This document shows positions 16,601-25,145 of a DNA stretch of 64,000 bases, one piece after another; positions within the stretch are counted from its first letter, which is position 1, and each line of letters begins with the position of its first letter. The stretch spans positions 1 through 64,000 of the forward strand of contig VWVT01000010.1 of assembly GCA_008638415.1 (NCBI GenBank), in the 5' to 3' direction. The position numbers and the translations under genes were made by a program. The DNA comes from Nocardiopsis sinuspersici (GTDB taxonomy: Bacteria; Actinomycetota; Actinomycetes; Streptosporangiales; Streptosporangiaceae). Under the pieces are notes generated by a model. It searched no databases. It was not told the origin of the DNA and saw only the letters and a list, made by a program, of their open reading frames with translations.

Positions 16601-17256
16601 CCGCCGTGGACGTGACGGTACGGACCCCGGACGCGCGGCTCGACGGGCAGCTGGACATGTTCCCCGGGGCGACCGCGGTCGTGGCCTTCGCACACGGCAG
16701 CGGAAGCTCACGGCACAGCCCGCGCAACCAGGCCGTGGCCGAGGAGCTCCGCCGGACGGGCGTGGCCACGCTCCTGTTCGACCTGCTGACCCCGGAGGAG
16801 GAGTGCACCGACAACGTGACCAGGGAGCAGCGCTTCGACATCGACCTGCTCACCCGGCGCCTGACCGGGGCGGTGGACTGGCTGGCCGCCCAGGAGAGCA
16901 CCAAGGGGGTGCCCATCGGCCTGTTCGGCGCCAGCACCGGTGCCGCCGCGGCGCTGCGGACCGCCGCCGAGCGCCCGGACCTGGTCGCGACGGTCGTCTC
17001 GCGCGGCGGCCGTCCCGACCTCGCGGGCACGGAGGCGCTACAACTGGTGCGGGCCCCGACGCTGCTCATCGTCGGCGGGGCGGACACCGACGTCCTCCGG
17101 CTCAACGAGGACGCGGCCGACTGGCTCGGCGGTCCGAGCCGGATCCACGTCGTTCCCCGCGCCACCCACCTGTTCGAGGAGGAGGGCGCGCTGGAGGAGG
17201 TGGCCGACGCCGCCTCCGGCTGGTTCGCGGGCGTCCTCGGCGAGCGGGAGAGGTGA
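16597..17256 (+). CDS. Dienelactone-hydrolase-like alpha/beta hydrolase
   Basis: A 219-residue alpha/beta hydrolase. The early strand VVAFAHGSGSSRHSPRNQAV, nucleophile elbow GLFGASTGAAAAL (Ser in GASTG), an Asp-containing strand IVGGADTDVL and the terminal His in VPRATHLFEEEG give a plausible Ser-Asp-His triad. In other genomes this domain is fused downstream of the same phosphoribosyltransferase domain; here they are separate genes joined by a 4-base overlap, which supports a shared but unknown substrate. Confidence 0.85.
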   Translation: MTAVDVTVRTPDARLDGQLDMFPGATAVVAFAHGSGSSRHSPRNQAVAEELRRTGVATLLFDLLTPEEECTDNVTREQRFDIDLLTRRLTGAVDWLAAQESTKGVPIGLFGASTGAAAALRTAAERPDLVATVVSRGGRPDLAGTEALQLVRAPTLLIVGGADTDVLRLNEDAADWLGGPSRIHVVPRATHLFEEEGALEEVADAASGWFAGVLGERER

Positions 17257-17364
17257 ACCGCGCCGATCCCGCTCCGGGATCCGCCGTTCCGGGGCCCCTC
17301 CGGGGCCCGCGCCGGGTTCCGGAGGGGCACCCGACCGGATTGTTCCCGCACTGGGAGGACTGAG

Positions 17365-18669
17365 ATGGTGACGGACGGACGGTCAGTCGACCGGGACGCG
17401 GTTCTGCCGCTGACCGGGCCGAGGTCGCTGGACCCGCTCGTCGAGCGGATCGGCGACGCGCGGTACGTGCTGCTGGGCGAGGCATCGCACGGCACATCCG
17501 AGTTCTACCGCTGGAGGGCGGAGCTGACCCGGCGCCTGATCGACGAGGAGGGCTTCTCCTTCGTCGCGGTGGAGGGCGACTGGCCGGACTGCCAGGCGCT
17601 GCACTGCTCCGTCGTGGGCGCCCCGGGAGCACCCGAGGACCCGCGGGAGGCACTGGAGGGCTTCCGCAGGTGGCCGCGGTGGATGTGGGCCAACACCGAT
17701 GTGCTGGAGTTCGCGCGGTGGCTGAGGGAGCGCAACCTCCGGCTCCCGGAGCAGCAGCGCGCGGGGTTCTTCGGCCTGGACGTCTACAGCCTGTGGGAGT
17801 CGCTGTACGCGGTGCTGGGGTGGCTGCGCGAGAACATGCCCGAACAGGTGGAGCCGGCGCTGAGGGCCTACCGCTGCTTCGAGCCCTACGGAGAGGATCC
17901 CCGGTCCTACGCCCAGGCGACGCGGCTGGTCCCGGAGAGCTGCGAGCGGGAGGTCGTCGACCTGCTGGCCGGGCTGCGCCGCCAGGTGGGGGGACCCACC
18001 GACGAGGGCCTGGCCGACTTCGCCGCGCGCCAGAACGCCGAGGTGCTCGCGGGTGCCGAGCAGTACTACCGGTCGATGGTGCGCGGAGGCCCCGAGTCGT
18101 GGAACGTCCGCGACCACCACATGACCGACACGCTCGACCGGCTCATGGAGCACCACGGCCCGGGGGCCAGAGCGGTCGTGTGGGAGCACAACACCCACGT
18201 CGGCGACGCACGGGCGACCGACATGTCCGCCGCGGGCATGGTCAACGTCGGCCAGCTGGTGCGCGAACGCCACGGTGACGACGGGGTCGTCCTCATCGGC
18301 TTCGGTACCTACGAGGGCCGGGTGGTCGCGGGCAGGTCGTGGGGTGCGACCCCGGAGCCGATGCCGGTTCCCGCGGCGCGCGACGGCAGCGTCGAGGCCC
18401 TGTTGCACGGCTCGCTCGACGGGGACGCGGGTCTGCTGGTCCTCACCGGTGAGGAGGCCAACGATCCGTTCGCCGACGAGATACTCCCGCACCGCGCCAT
18501 CGGGGTCGTCTACCACCCCGGACGCGACCGGTACGGGAACTACGTCCCGACCGTCCTGGGGGAGCGCTACGACGCCTTCGTGTTCGTCGACCACACCCGG
18601 GCGCTCACCCCGCTGCACTCGGTCGAGGCGGACTCGGGCGAGGAGGAGACCTGGCCCACCGGGCTGTGA
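17365..18669 (+). CDS. Erythromycin-esterase-family protein
   Basis: A 434-residue member of the EreA/EreB fold family. Signature stretches include VLLGEASHGTSEFYRWRAEL (catalytic-type His), FVAVEGDWPDCQ, VVWEHNTHVGDARATDM and GFGTYEGRVVAGRSWGA. Family members in soil actinomycetes are generally not macrolide resistance enzymes, and many are associated with phosphoribosyltransferase domains as here; the physiological substrate is unknown. It follows the hydrolase by about 100 bases with its own GGGAGGACTGAG site before ATG 17365, so it may be the third gene of the same operon. Confidence 0.87.
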   Translation: MVTDGRSVDRDAVLPLTGPRSLDPLVERIGDARYVLLGEASHGTSEFYRWRAELTRRLIDEEGFSFVAVEGDWPDCQALHCSVVGAPGAPEDPREALEGFRRWPRWMWANTDVLEFARWLRERNLRLPEQQRAGFFGLDVYSLWESLYAVLGWLRENMPEQVEPALRAYRCFEPYGEDPRSYAQATRLVPESCEREVVDLLAGLRRQVGGPTDEGLADFAARQNAEVLAGAEQYYRSMVRGGPESWNVRDHHMTDTLDRLMEHHGPGARAVVWEHNTHVGDARATDMSAAGMVNVGQLVRERHGDDGVVLIGFGTYEGRVVAGRSWGATPEPMPVPAARDGSVEALLHGSLDGDAGLLVLTGEEANDPFADEILPHRAIGVVYHPGRDRYGNYVPTVLGERYDAFVFVDHTRALTPLHSVEADSGEEETWPTGL

Positions 18670-18819
18670 GGCCGTGCCGCCCGCCCCGGAAGCCGGTCCG
18701 GACGTCCCGTGTGAGCGTGGTCTCGCCCGCTGCTAGGTTGTCCGCGGACATAACGGGCGATGCGGCCGTGTGGACGCGACACGGCCGTGTCCGGAGCGCG
18801 GACCGGAGGCGGGACGGAA

Positions 18820-20700
18820 GTGGACGGAGCAGCGCGGCCGTGGCGCCGACAGGCACGGAAGGCCCTGGCGTGGACCGGTGTGGGACTGCTCGTCGGCGCC
18901 CTCGCCCTGGCGGCCGTCACGGCGGCGCTGAACCGGGGGAGGTACGAGGACGGCCTGCTGGAGGAGACCGGCGGCTGGTGGCTCGTCTCGGCCGTGGTCG
19001 CCCTGGTGGTCCTGTCCTTCGGGGTCCGGTGGCAGGTGAGGCATCCCCGGGTCCTCGACGACGATCCCCGGGGCCGGGGCCGCGTGTTCTGGCTCTCCCT
19101 GTGCGCGCTGGGCGTCGGATACCTGGCCTTCGCGGGCTTTCCCGCGGACGCCTTCCAGGCGACGGCGGAGGGAGCCTGGCAGTACGACCCCTCTCCCGCG
19201 GCGGCCGGCATGTGGCTCGTCGTGTGCATGGTCGCCCTGGGGTGCCTGCTCATGCTCTCGTCCGCGCGCCCGCCGAGGCTCCTTCCCCTGCGGCGCTCCC
19301 TTCCCTTCGCCGCGGCGGGCGTCTTCGCGGTCGTGCTGGCCGGCGGCCTCGTGGAGGCGGTCGTGTTCCCCCGCGAACCGCACACCGTCGCCGAGGGGAA
19401 CGGCGATCCGGCGCCGGTACCGGAAGCGGTCGGCCGTGTGGGCTGGAGCTGGGCGCCCCCGATGGGAGTGAGGATCGAGGAGGTCCGCGCCGGTACCCAC
19501 GGGCCCCTCGTCCTGCTCGACGACGGGGCCGTCTCCCTGGACGGGACCACCGGTGAGGAGCTGTGGTCCTTCCGTCGCCCGCGCGACTGGGGCGGGAGCG
19601 CGTGGGCCGACGACGAGCACGTGTACGTGCGCTACGCCCACGGCGCCCCGCCGGAGGAGGAGACCCCGGCCGACGTGTCGGGGGAGCCCGTCGAGCGCAC
19701 GACGGTGGTGCTCGACATCGCGACCGGGGAGGTCGTCGGTGAGTCCACCGCCCTCGAACCGGGGGAGGGGAAGCTCGTCGCGATGACGCCCGAGGCCCGG
19801 ATCGAGCGGTTCCGGGCGGACTCCAACGGTGAGTTCGTGCTGGGGGCGACCTCCCTGGAGGGCGAAGAGGAGCTGTGGTCGCGCACCTTGGCCGCACCCG
19901 GCGAGGGACGGATGTGCCGGCACGGCGCCCTCCGGCGGTACGCGGACCTCCTGGTCGTCCTGTACGGGTGCGCGACCGAGCCACCGGACGGGGCGGGATA
20001 CGAGGACTTCCAGAACCTCTTCATGTCCCGGGAAGTCCGCGTGGAGGTCACGGTCACCGCCGTGGACGTCGCCACCGGGGAGGAGGCCTGGCGGTACGGA
20101 TGGGAGACCGAGCCGGACGAGAGGTCGCCCGACCTGGTCGAGGGCCGTTCCCCGGCGGGGGACGGCACCCCGGTGATCGTGCTGGAACGGCCCGGGGGCG
20201 ACCCGGAACTGCTCCTGCTCGACGCCGCCACCGGGGAGCGGCTCGACCACCTGCCCGGCTTCGTGCTGGACGGGGACGGGACCGGATCCGAGACCTACGG
20301 GGGCGTGGTCCGGATCGACACCGAGGGCAGCGTGGTGCACGAGGCCCCCAGGGGCGGTGCGCTGATCCACCGTGCCGACGCCTCCGGCGAGATCACCGCT
20401 ACGGCGGACCTGGGTGACATCAACGTGGGGACCGCGGTGGACGACGTCGTCGCGCTGGAGGACATGGCGCTCGTCCCGCGCATGCGGGGCCCCCTCAACA
20501 GGGACGACCAACAGGTCGAACTGGCGGTCGCGCCCTTCGGTGGGTCGGTGACCTGGGAGACGGCGCGGTGGATCGATCCCGGCGGGAGGCTCCTGACCGA
20601 CATGCTCGCGGTCCCCGGTGCGGTCGTCCTGCACACGGACGGTGACTACGGGGACTACCGCAGCGGTGAGGGGCCCCTCGTGGAGGGCCTGGTGCCCTGA
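18820..20700 (+). CDS. Membrane-anchored PQQ-type beta-propeller protein
   Basis: A protein of about 626 residues. The first 210 residues contain about five hydrophobic segments (WTGVGLLVGALALAAVTAAL, WLVSAVVALVVLSFGV, LCALGVGYLAFAGF, MWLVVCMVALGCLLML, LPFAAAGVFAVVLAGGL). The rest is extracytoplasmic with repeated propeller-blade motifs such as SLDGTTGEELWSFRRP, VLDIATGEVVGES, VDVATGEEAWRYGWE and LLDAATGERLDHLPG. PQQ-like blades here probably serve as a binding scaffold rather than a quinone dehydrogenase, because enzyme residues are not evident. Start GTG 18820 (GGAGGCGGGA upstream) is the most plausible; the frame continues to 18760. It is a single-gene unit upstream of tRNA-Pro. Confidence 0.65.
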   Translation: MDGAARPWRRQARKALAWTGVGLLVGALALAAVTAALNRGRYEDGLLEETGGWWLVSAVVALVVLSFGVRWQVRHPRVLDDDPRGRGRVFWLSLCALGVGYLAFAGFPADAFQATAEGAWQYDPSPAAAGMWLVVCMVALGCLLMLSSARPPRLLPLRRSLPFAAAGVFAVVLAGGLVEAVVFPREPHTVAEGNGDPAPVPEAVGRVGWSWAPPMGVRIEEVRAGTHGPLVLLDDGAVSLDGTTGEELWSFRRPRDWGGSAWADDEHVYVRYAHGAPPEEETPADVSGEPVERTTVVLDIATGEVVGESTALEPGEGKLVAMTPEARIERFRADSNGEFVLGATSLEGEEELWSRTLAAPGEGRMCRHGALRRYADLLVVLYGCATEPPDGAGYEDFQNLFMSREVRVEVTVTAVDVATGEEAWRYGWETEPDERSPDLVEGRSPAGDGTPVIVLERPGGDPELLLLDAATGERLDHLPGFVLDGDGTGSETYGGVVRIDTEGSVVHEAPRGGALIHRADASGEITATADLGDINVGTAVDDVVALEDMALVPRMRGPLNRDDQQVELAVAPFGGSVTWETARWIDPGGRLLTDMLAVPGAVVLHTDGDYGDYRSGEGPLVEGLVP

Positions 20701-20812
20701 CCGCGGCCGTGCGCCGGAGCCCGCCGCCGGAGGGCGGGCGGTTCGAGGGCGCCGCCGAATGCGATACAGTTTCACCTGTTGGCGGCGCCGGAGACGGCGT
20801 TCGCGCGACGGA

Positions 20813-20886
<74 letters not shown>

Positions 20887-20908
20887 CAGAGAAGCAGCAG
20901 GTCGTGGA

Positions 20909-20935
20909 GGGGTCCGCCGTGTGGCGGGCCCCTTT
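20909..20935 (+). terminator. Intrinsic terminator after tRNA-Pro
   Basis: A 10-bp stem GGGGTCCGCC / GGCGGGCCCC (one wobble pair) with a GTGT loop is followed by TTT, 22 bases after the tRNA. It is a good Rho-independent terminator. Confidence 0.8.
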
Positions 20936-21061
20936 CTGCGTCTTCGGTGGGGTGTCAGGACGCGGCACGCGTGATGGCCTCGGTCCCCGGCCCGCCGGAG
21001 CGGGCCGAGGGGCCCGTGCCCGCAGCTCTCGGACCTCCCTCCCGTGCGGGTGCTCGGGCGG

Positions 21062-22543
21062 TCAGGTGCTGCGGGCGGTCGCGGCACCGGTGGGCGCGGC
21101 CCGCTCGCCCCCGGCCGGGTCGGTCGGGGCCACCCGGCGCGTGGGGAGGAAGGCGGCGATGGCGAAGGCGGCGAGCGCGGCGAGTCCGCCCATGCCCAGG
21201 ACCAGGGTGAAGGCACTCCGTGCGGGGAGGACCTCTCCGCCCACGGACATGGTCATGCCGGCGAGGAACATGCCCGCGACCGCGCTGGCGGTGGAGGTGC
21301 CGATGGAGCGCATCAGGGTGTTGAGGCTGTTGGCCGCCGCGGTCTCCGACCGGGGAACGGCGGCCATGACCAGGGAGGGCATGGCGCCGTAGGCCAGGCC
21401 CACACCCGCGCCGATCACGGTGGAGGCGATCATGAGCTGCCAGACGGCCGACATGAGCAGCAGGCTCAGGCCGTAGCCGAGCGCGACCAGCAGGGCGCCG
21501 ACCATCATGGTCGTCTTGGGGCCCATGGCGCGGGAGAGGCGTGCCGAGACCGGTGACATCGCCATCATCACCAGCCCGTTCGGCGCCATCACCAGACCCG
21601 CGACCAGGATCGTCCGCCCGAAGCCGTAACCGGTGGCCTCCGGCATCTGGAGCAGCTGCGGGATGACCAGGGACATGGCGAACATGGAGAAGCCGAACGC
21701 CAGGGACGCGGCGTTGGTGAGCAGGACCTGGCGCCGTGCGCTGACGCGCAGGTCGACCAGGGGCCGCGGTGTCCGCAGCTCCCACCAGCCCCACACCAGG
21801 AGCACCACCGCCGCGGCGGCGAGCATGGCGCCGGGAACACCGCTGCCCCATCCCCATTCGGAGCCCTTGGAGATCGCCAGCAGCAGCAGGAACAGGGCGA
21901 TGGACAGGCCCACCGATCCCAGCAGGTCGAACCTGCCGCCGGTACGGAACCCGGAGTCCGGGATCAGGGTGCGGACCAGCACGGCGGCCGTGGCCGCCAG
22001 CGCGGCGGCGACCCAGAAGAGGGTGTGCCAGTCCGCCTTCTGCGCGATGAACGCGGAGGAGGGCAGGCCGAGCGCGCCGCCCACCCCGAGTGAGGCGCTC
22101 ATCAGCGCGGTCGCCCCGCCGAGCCGCTCGGGAGGCAGGACGTCGCGCATGATGCTGATGCCCAGGGGGATGACCCCGGCCGCCAGGCCCTGGAGGGCCC
22201 GGCCGATGACCATCGGTACCAGGCTGGTGGCCAGGGCGCAGAAGACCGAGCCGACGACGAGGACGGCGAGGCTGAACAGCAGCATGCGGCGCTTGCCGTA
22301 CATGTCACCCAGGCGGCCGACCGTCGGCGTGGCGACCGCGGCGGTCAACAGGGTGGCGGTGATCGCCCAGGCGGTGTCCCCGGGGGTGGCTCCCAGCAGG
22401 CCGGGCAGCACGGGAACGAGCGGGATGACCAGGGTCTGCATGAGCGAGACGATGATGCCGCCGAAGGCCAGGACGGAGACGACCACGTTCGGCCTCACGG
22501 GTGGTCGCGCGTCGCCGGCCGCTCTGGTGCGGGCATGAGTCAT
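21062..22543 (-). CDS. MFS (DHA2-type) drug exporter
   Basis: A 493-residue major-facilitator permease with about 14 hydrophobic helices. The motif A region GRLGDMYGKRRMLLFSLAVL and motif C-like ITATLLTAAVATPTVGRLGD are visible, with LGISIMRDVLPPERLGGA in the linker typical of DHA2 transporters. Probable proton-coupled export of toxic or self-made compounds. It is divergent from the TetR gene at 22814 across a 270-base gap holding a 20-bp palindrome (22588-22607), 45 bases from this start codon, consistent with TetR control. Confidence 0.87.
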   Translation of the reverse strand: MTHARTRAAGDARPPVRPNVVVSVLAFGGIIVSLMQTLVIPLVPVLPGLLGATPGDTAWAITATLLTAAVATPTVGRLGDMYGKRRMLLFSLAVLVVGSVFCALATSLVPMVIGRALQGLAAGVIPLGISIMRDVLPPERLGGATALMSASLGVGGALGLPSSAFIAQKADWHTLFWVAAALAATAAVLVRTLIPDSGFRTGGRFDLLGSVGLSIALFLLLLAISKGSEWGWGSGVPGAMLAAAAVVLLVWGWWELRTPRPLVDLRVSARRQVLLTNAASLAFGFSMFAMSLVIPQLLQMPEATGYGFGRTILVAGLVMAPNGLVMMAMSPVSARLSRAMGPKTTMMVGALLVALGYGLSLLLMSAVWQLMIASTVIGAGVGLAYGAMPSLVMAAVPRSETAAANSLNTLMRSIGTSTASAVAGMFLAGMTMSVGGEVLPARSAFTLVLGMGGLAALAAFAIAAFLPTRRVAPTDPAGGERAAPTGAATARST

Positions 22544-22587
22544 TGAGAGTGGCCCCCGTCTCCATACGTGCGAAAGCGCCCTACTTT

Positions 22588-22607
22588 TAAGTCAGGCGCT
22601 TGACTTA
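22588..22607. promoter_or_regulatory. 20-bp inverted repeat, putative TetR operator
   Basis: TAAGTCAGGCGCTTGACTTA is symmetrical except for one central pair. It lies in a short AT-rich island between the divergent exporter and TetR genes, close to the exporter start, where a repressor would block transcription. Confidence 0.65.
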
Positions 22608-22813
22608 CATTAACAGGACGCGCCCGGCCGGTTCCAGGTCCGGGCCGGGTGGGAGGGAGAGGTCACAGTGTCGGGAGGGCCGCCGGCCGACGGTGTCCGC
22701 GCTCCCGTCGGACGAGGCCGCGTGGGCCGCGCACGACGCCGGAGCCGGGAGCGGGCCCCGGGCCGGGCGGCGCCGACGGGCCGAGGCGGGCGGGGATCGG
22801 TACGGTGGTCCCC

Positions 22814-23503
22814 ATGAGTGGCAGGGTGACGAGGTCGGACCAGGTCGCCGCGACGCGGGAGACGATCCTGTCCGCGGCGGAGAGGCTCTTCGCCGAGCAC
22901 GGAGTGGCCGGGGTCTCCAACCGCCAGATCAGTCAGGAGGCGGGTCAGGGCAACAACACGGCGGTCAGCTACCACTTCGGGTCCAAGGCCAACCTGGTCC
23001 GCGCGATCGTGCGCAGGCACACCGAGCAGATCGAGGGGATACGCCTGCACATGGTGCTGCGCGCCGACGGTTCCACCGAGGTGCGGGACTGGGTCGCCTG
23101 CACGGTGGAGCCCTTCGCCCAGCACCTCGCCGACCTGGGCATACCCAGTTGGTTCGGGAGGTTCAGCGCGCAGGTCATGAGCGACTCCGCCTATCGGGAG
23201 ATCGTGGTCGAGGAGTCCCTCGGCTCCCCCTCCCTGGCCCGCGCCGGAGAGGAGCTTCGTCGGTGCCTTCCCGACCTGCCGGCGGAGGTCCGCGCGGAGC
23301 GCCAGGACATGGCCAGCCGGCTCATCGTGTACGTGATCGCCGAGCGGGAGCGCGCCCTGGCCGAGGGGGGCCGTACTCCCCGGGACTCCTGGCATCGGGC
23401 CGCCGCCGGACTGACCGACGCCCTCACCGGCCTCTGGCTCGCCCCGGTAACCGAACTCCCGGCGCGGGCCGGGCGGGGAGCCGCGCACTCCGGGAACTCC
23501 TAG
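22814..23503 (+). CDS. TetR-family regulator, divergent from the MFS exporter
   Basis: A 229-residue regulator. The HTH lies in residues about 15-60: ETILSAAERLFAEHGVAGVS, NRQISQEAGQGNNTAVSYHF, GSKANLVRAIVRRH. The larger C-terminal helical domain would bind the effector, probably a substrate of the divergent exporter. Start ATG 22814 has only a weak GGTGG site. A short piece of its C-terminal coding sequence (near 23242-23327) is copied, with divergence, at 25062-25145. Confidence 0.87.
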   Translation: MSGRVTRSDQVAATRETILSAAERLFAEHGVAGVSNRQISQEAGQGNNTAVSYHFGSKANLVRAIVRRHTEQIEGIRLHMVLRADGSTEVRDWVACTVEPFAQHLADLGIPSWFGRFSAQVMSDSAYREIVVEESLGSPSLARAGEELRRCLPDLPAEVRAERQDMASRLIVYVIAERERALAEGGRTPRDSWHRAAAGLTDALTGLWLAPVTELPARAGRGAAHSGNS

Positions 23504-23638
23504 GTTCCCGGGTGGTCGCGTCCGTGGCGCCCTGTCGCCCGACGGCGTGACCGTGCCTCCCGGCCCCTTCGGCTCTCCTGGGCGCCCTGGCGTGAACCCG
23601 GAGTGACGGATCGGATCCGAAAGGTGCGCATAGGAGGG

Positions 23639-23667
23639 TTGACGCCGGAAAACCGCTACTTTACGAT
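23639..23667 (+). promoter_or_regulatory. Sigma-70-type promoter before the arabinanase gene
   Basis: TTGACG (23639-23644), 17-base spacer, TACGAT (23662-23667), at the left edge of an unusually AT-rich island. Transcription would start near 23674, inside the inverted repeat at 23670-23694, leaving a leader of about 320 bases before GTG 23995. No gene of its own is supported between 23504 and 23994. Confidence 0.6.
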
Positions 23668-23669
23668 GC

Positions 23670-23694
23670 ATGAACATTTACTAAGCGTGTTCAT
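23670..23694. promoter_or_regulatory. Inverted repeat ATGAACA-N11-TGTTCAT
   Basis: A perfect 7-11-7 inverted repeat directly after the -10 element of the promoter at 23639. Its position over the likely transcription start fits a repressor operator; the regulator is not encoded next to it. Confidence 0.6.
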
Positions 23695-23817
23695 ACTATT
23701 CAACGACGACCGCCGGCGCCCTGTGCGGCCGGTGTCCGCACCCCCCTTGCGCAGTCCTCGTGCACGTGTTTCCCGAGGCGCTGACCGTTGGCGCCGACGG
23801 TCTCTTGCGTGGCGGAA

Positions 23818-23831
23818 TGTTAGCGCTAACA
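23818..23831. promoter_or_regulatory. LacI-family-type operator TGTTAGCGCTAACA
   Basis: A perfect 14-base palindrome with the CG-centred core typical of LacI/GalR-family operators for sugar-utilisation genes in actinobacteria. It lies about 165 bases before the arabinanase start, within the leader of the putative transcript. Confidence 0.75.
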
Positions 23832-23994
23832 ATCCACGTTTTCCGATGGTTCCACCGCGTCCGGCCCCGTGGCCCCGGCGCTTTCGGACGCCTTCCCGGT
23901 ACCGATTCCGCCCCCGTGGTCCACCGGCCCGATTCCCCGACCCGTTCCCCCGACACTCCTCACACCCCCCGACCGAGCCCGAGGAGGCTTTCCC

Positions 23995-25020
23995 GTGACC
24001 GAAGACCCGAGCACCCCCTCCGTGCCCCCCGCCCCCCTCTCGCGCCGCAGGCTGCTGGGCGCCGCCCTGGCGACGGGAGCGCTGGCCGCGACCCCGGCCG
24101 CCGCCGACGCGGCCGCGCCCCGGCACGCCGCGGCCGCCGCCTACCCCGGTCCCGGCCACGTGACCGGGGACGTCCGGATGCACGACCCGTCCTTCGTCAA
24201 ACGGCCCGACGGCGGCTACCTGGTCGCCCACACCGGCAACGACCTGGCCCTGAAGACCTCGGCCGACCGGACCGCCTTCAGCAACGCCGGCGTGGCCTTT
24301 CCCGGCGGCGCCCCGTGGACCAGTCCCTACACCGGCGGTGCGCGCAACCTGTGGGCGCCGCACCTGTCCCACCACAACGGGCGGTACCACCTCTACTACT
24401 CCGCCTCCACCTTCGGATCCAACCGTTCGGCGATCTTCCTGGCGACCAGCACCAGTGGAGACTCCGGAACCTGGCGTGACGAGGGCCTGGTCGTCGAGTC
24501 GTTCACCTCCGACGACTTCAACGCCATCGACCCCCACCTGCAGGTGGACGGCCAGGGCCGCTGGTGGCTGGCGTTCGGCTCGTTCTGGTCGGGGATCAAG
24601 ATGGTGCGCATCGACCCGGCGACCGGTAAGCGCTACGACGGCGCCCTGCACGCGATCGCCGGCCGAGGCGGCGGCGCCATCGAGGCTCCGACCCTCTTCC
24701 ACCGCGGCGGCTGGTACTACCTGTTCGTCTCCTTCGACCTGTGCTGCCGCGGGGCCGACAGCACCTACCGCGTCATGGTCGGCCGGTCCAGGAGCATCAC
24801 CGGCCCCTACCACGACCGTGCCGGCACCGCCATGACCTCGGGCGGCGGTACCGAGGTCCTGGCCGGCCACGGCGGCGTCCACGGTCCCGGACACCAGGAC
24901 GTCTTCGCCGACACCGACAGCGACATCCTCGCCTACCACTACTACGCCGACGACGGCACGGCGCTGCTGGGCGTGAACTGGCTCGGCTGGGACTCCTCCG
25001 GCTGGCCCTACGTGCACTGA
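23995..25020 (+). CDS. Secreted GH43 endo-arabinanase
   Basis: A 341-residue secreted glycoside hydrolase. A twin-arginine signal is visible (PLSRRRLLGAALATGALAAT, then TPAAADA). The GH43 five-bladed propeller residues are in place: catalytic base Asp in RMHDPSFVKRPDGG, the second Asp in NAIDPHLQVDGQGRWW, and the catalytic acid Glu in GGGAIEAPTLFHRGG. NLWAPHLSHHNGRYHLYYSA and PGHQDVF further fit endo-1,5-alpha-L-arabinanases, which cut the arabinan chains of pectin outside the cell. There is no carbohydrate-binding module. Start GTG 23995 has GAGGAGG 7 bases upstream. Two operator-like palindromes upstream suggest sugar-controlled expression. Confidence 0.88.
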   Translation: MTEDPSTPSVPPAPLSRRRLLGAALATGALAATPAAADAAAPRHAAAAAYPGPGHVTGDVRMHDPSFVKRPDGGYLVAHTGNDLALKTSADRTAFSNAGVAFPGGAPWTSPYTGGARNLWAPHLSHHNGRYHLYYSASTFGSNRSAIFLATSTSGDSGTWRDEGLVVESFTSDDFNAIDPHLQVDGQGRWWLAFGSFWSGIKMVRIDPATGKRYDGALHAIAGRGGGAIEAPTLFHRGGWYYLFVSFDLCCRGADSTYRVMVGRSRSITGPYHDRAGTAMTSGGGTEVLAGHGGVHGPGHQDVFADTDSDILAYHYYADDGTALLGVNWLGWDSSGWPYVH

Positions 25021-25032
25021 CACCGGTCCCGA

Positions 25033-25068
25033 TCCGGCACGGGCCCGTCCGCCCGGTCCCGTGCCGGA
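25033..25068 (+). terminator. Hairpin after the arabinanase gene
   Basis: A perfect 11-bp stem TCCGGCACGGG / CCCGTGCCGGA with a 14-base loop begins 12 bases after the stop codon. No T-run follows. Its right arm overlaps the start of the TetR-like fragment. Confidence 0.55.
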
Positions 25069-25145
25069 GAGGAGCTTCGCGGGTGCCTTCCCGGCCTGTC
25101 GGCGAAGGTCCGTGTGCAACGCCGGGACATGGCCGGCCGGCTCCG
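25062..25145 (+). pseudogene. Diverged fragment of the neighbouring TetR gene
   Basis: The stretch reads EELRGCLPGLSAKVRVQRRD then MAGRL, clearly matching EELRRCLPDLPAEVRAERQD then MASRL in the TetR protein encoded at 22814-23503. The DNA match covers about 85 bases and then stops abruptly at the hemerythrin gene's end. It has no start and no other TetR part, so it is the leftover of an old duplication or recombination that bracketed the arabinanase gene. Confidence 0.75.

Noticed and set aside
17365-18669. Macrolide resistance determinant
   Set aside because: The fold is that of erythromycin esterase, but the genomic context with phosphoribosyltransferase and hydrolase genes argues for a housekeeping or stress role, not proven resistance.
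23603-23998. 131-codon frame in the arabinanase leader
   Set aside because: No binding site at its GTG, no homology sense, and it runs over the operator palindromes; the region reads as regulatory DNA.
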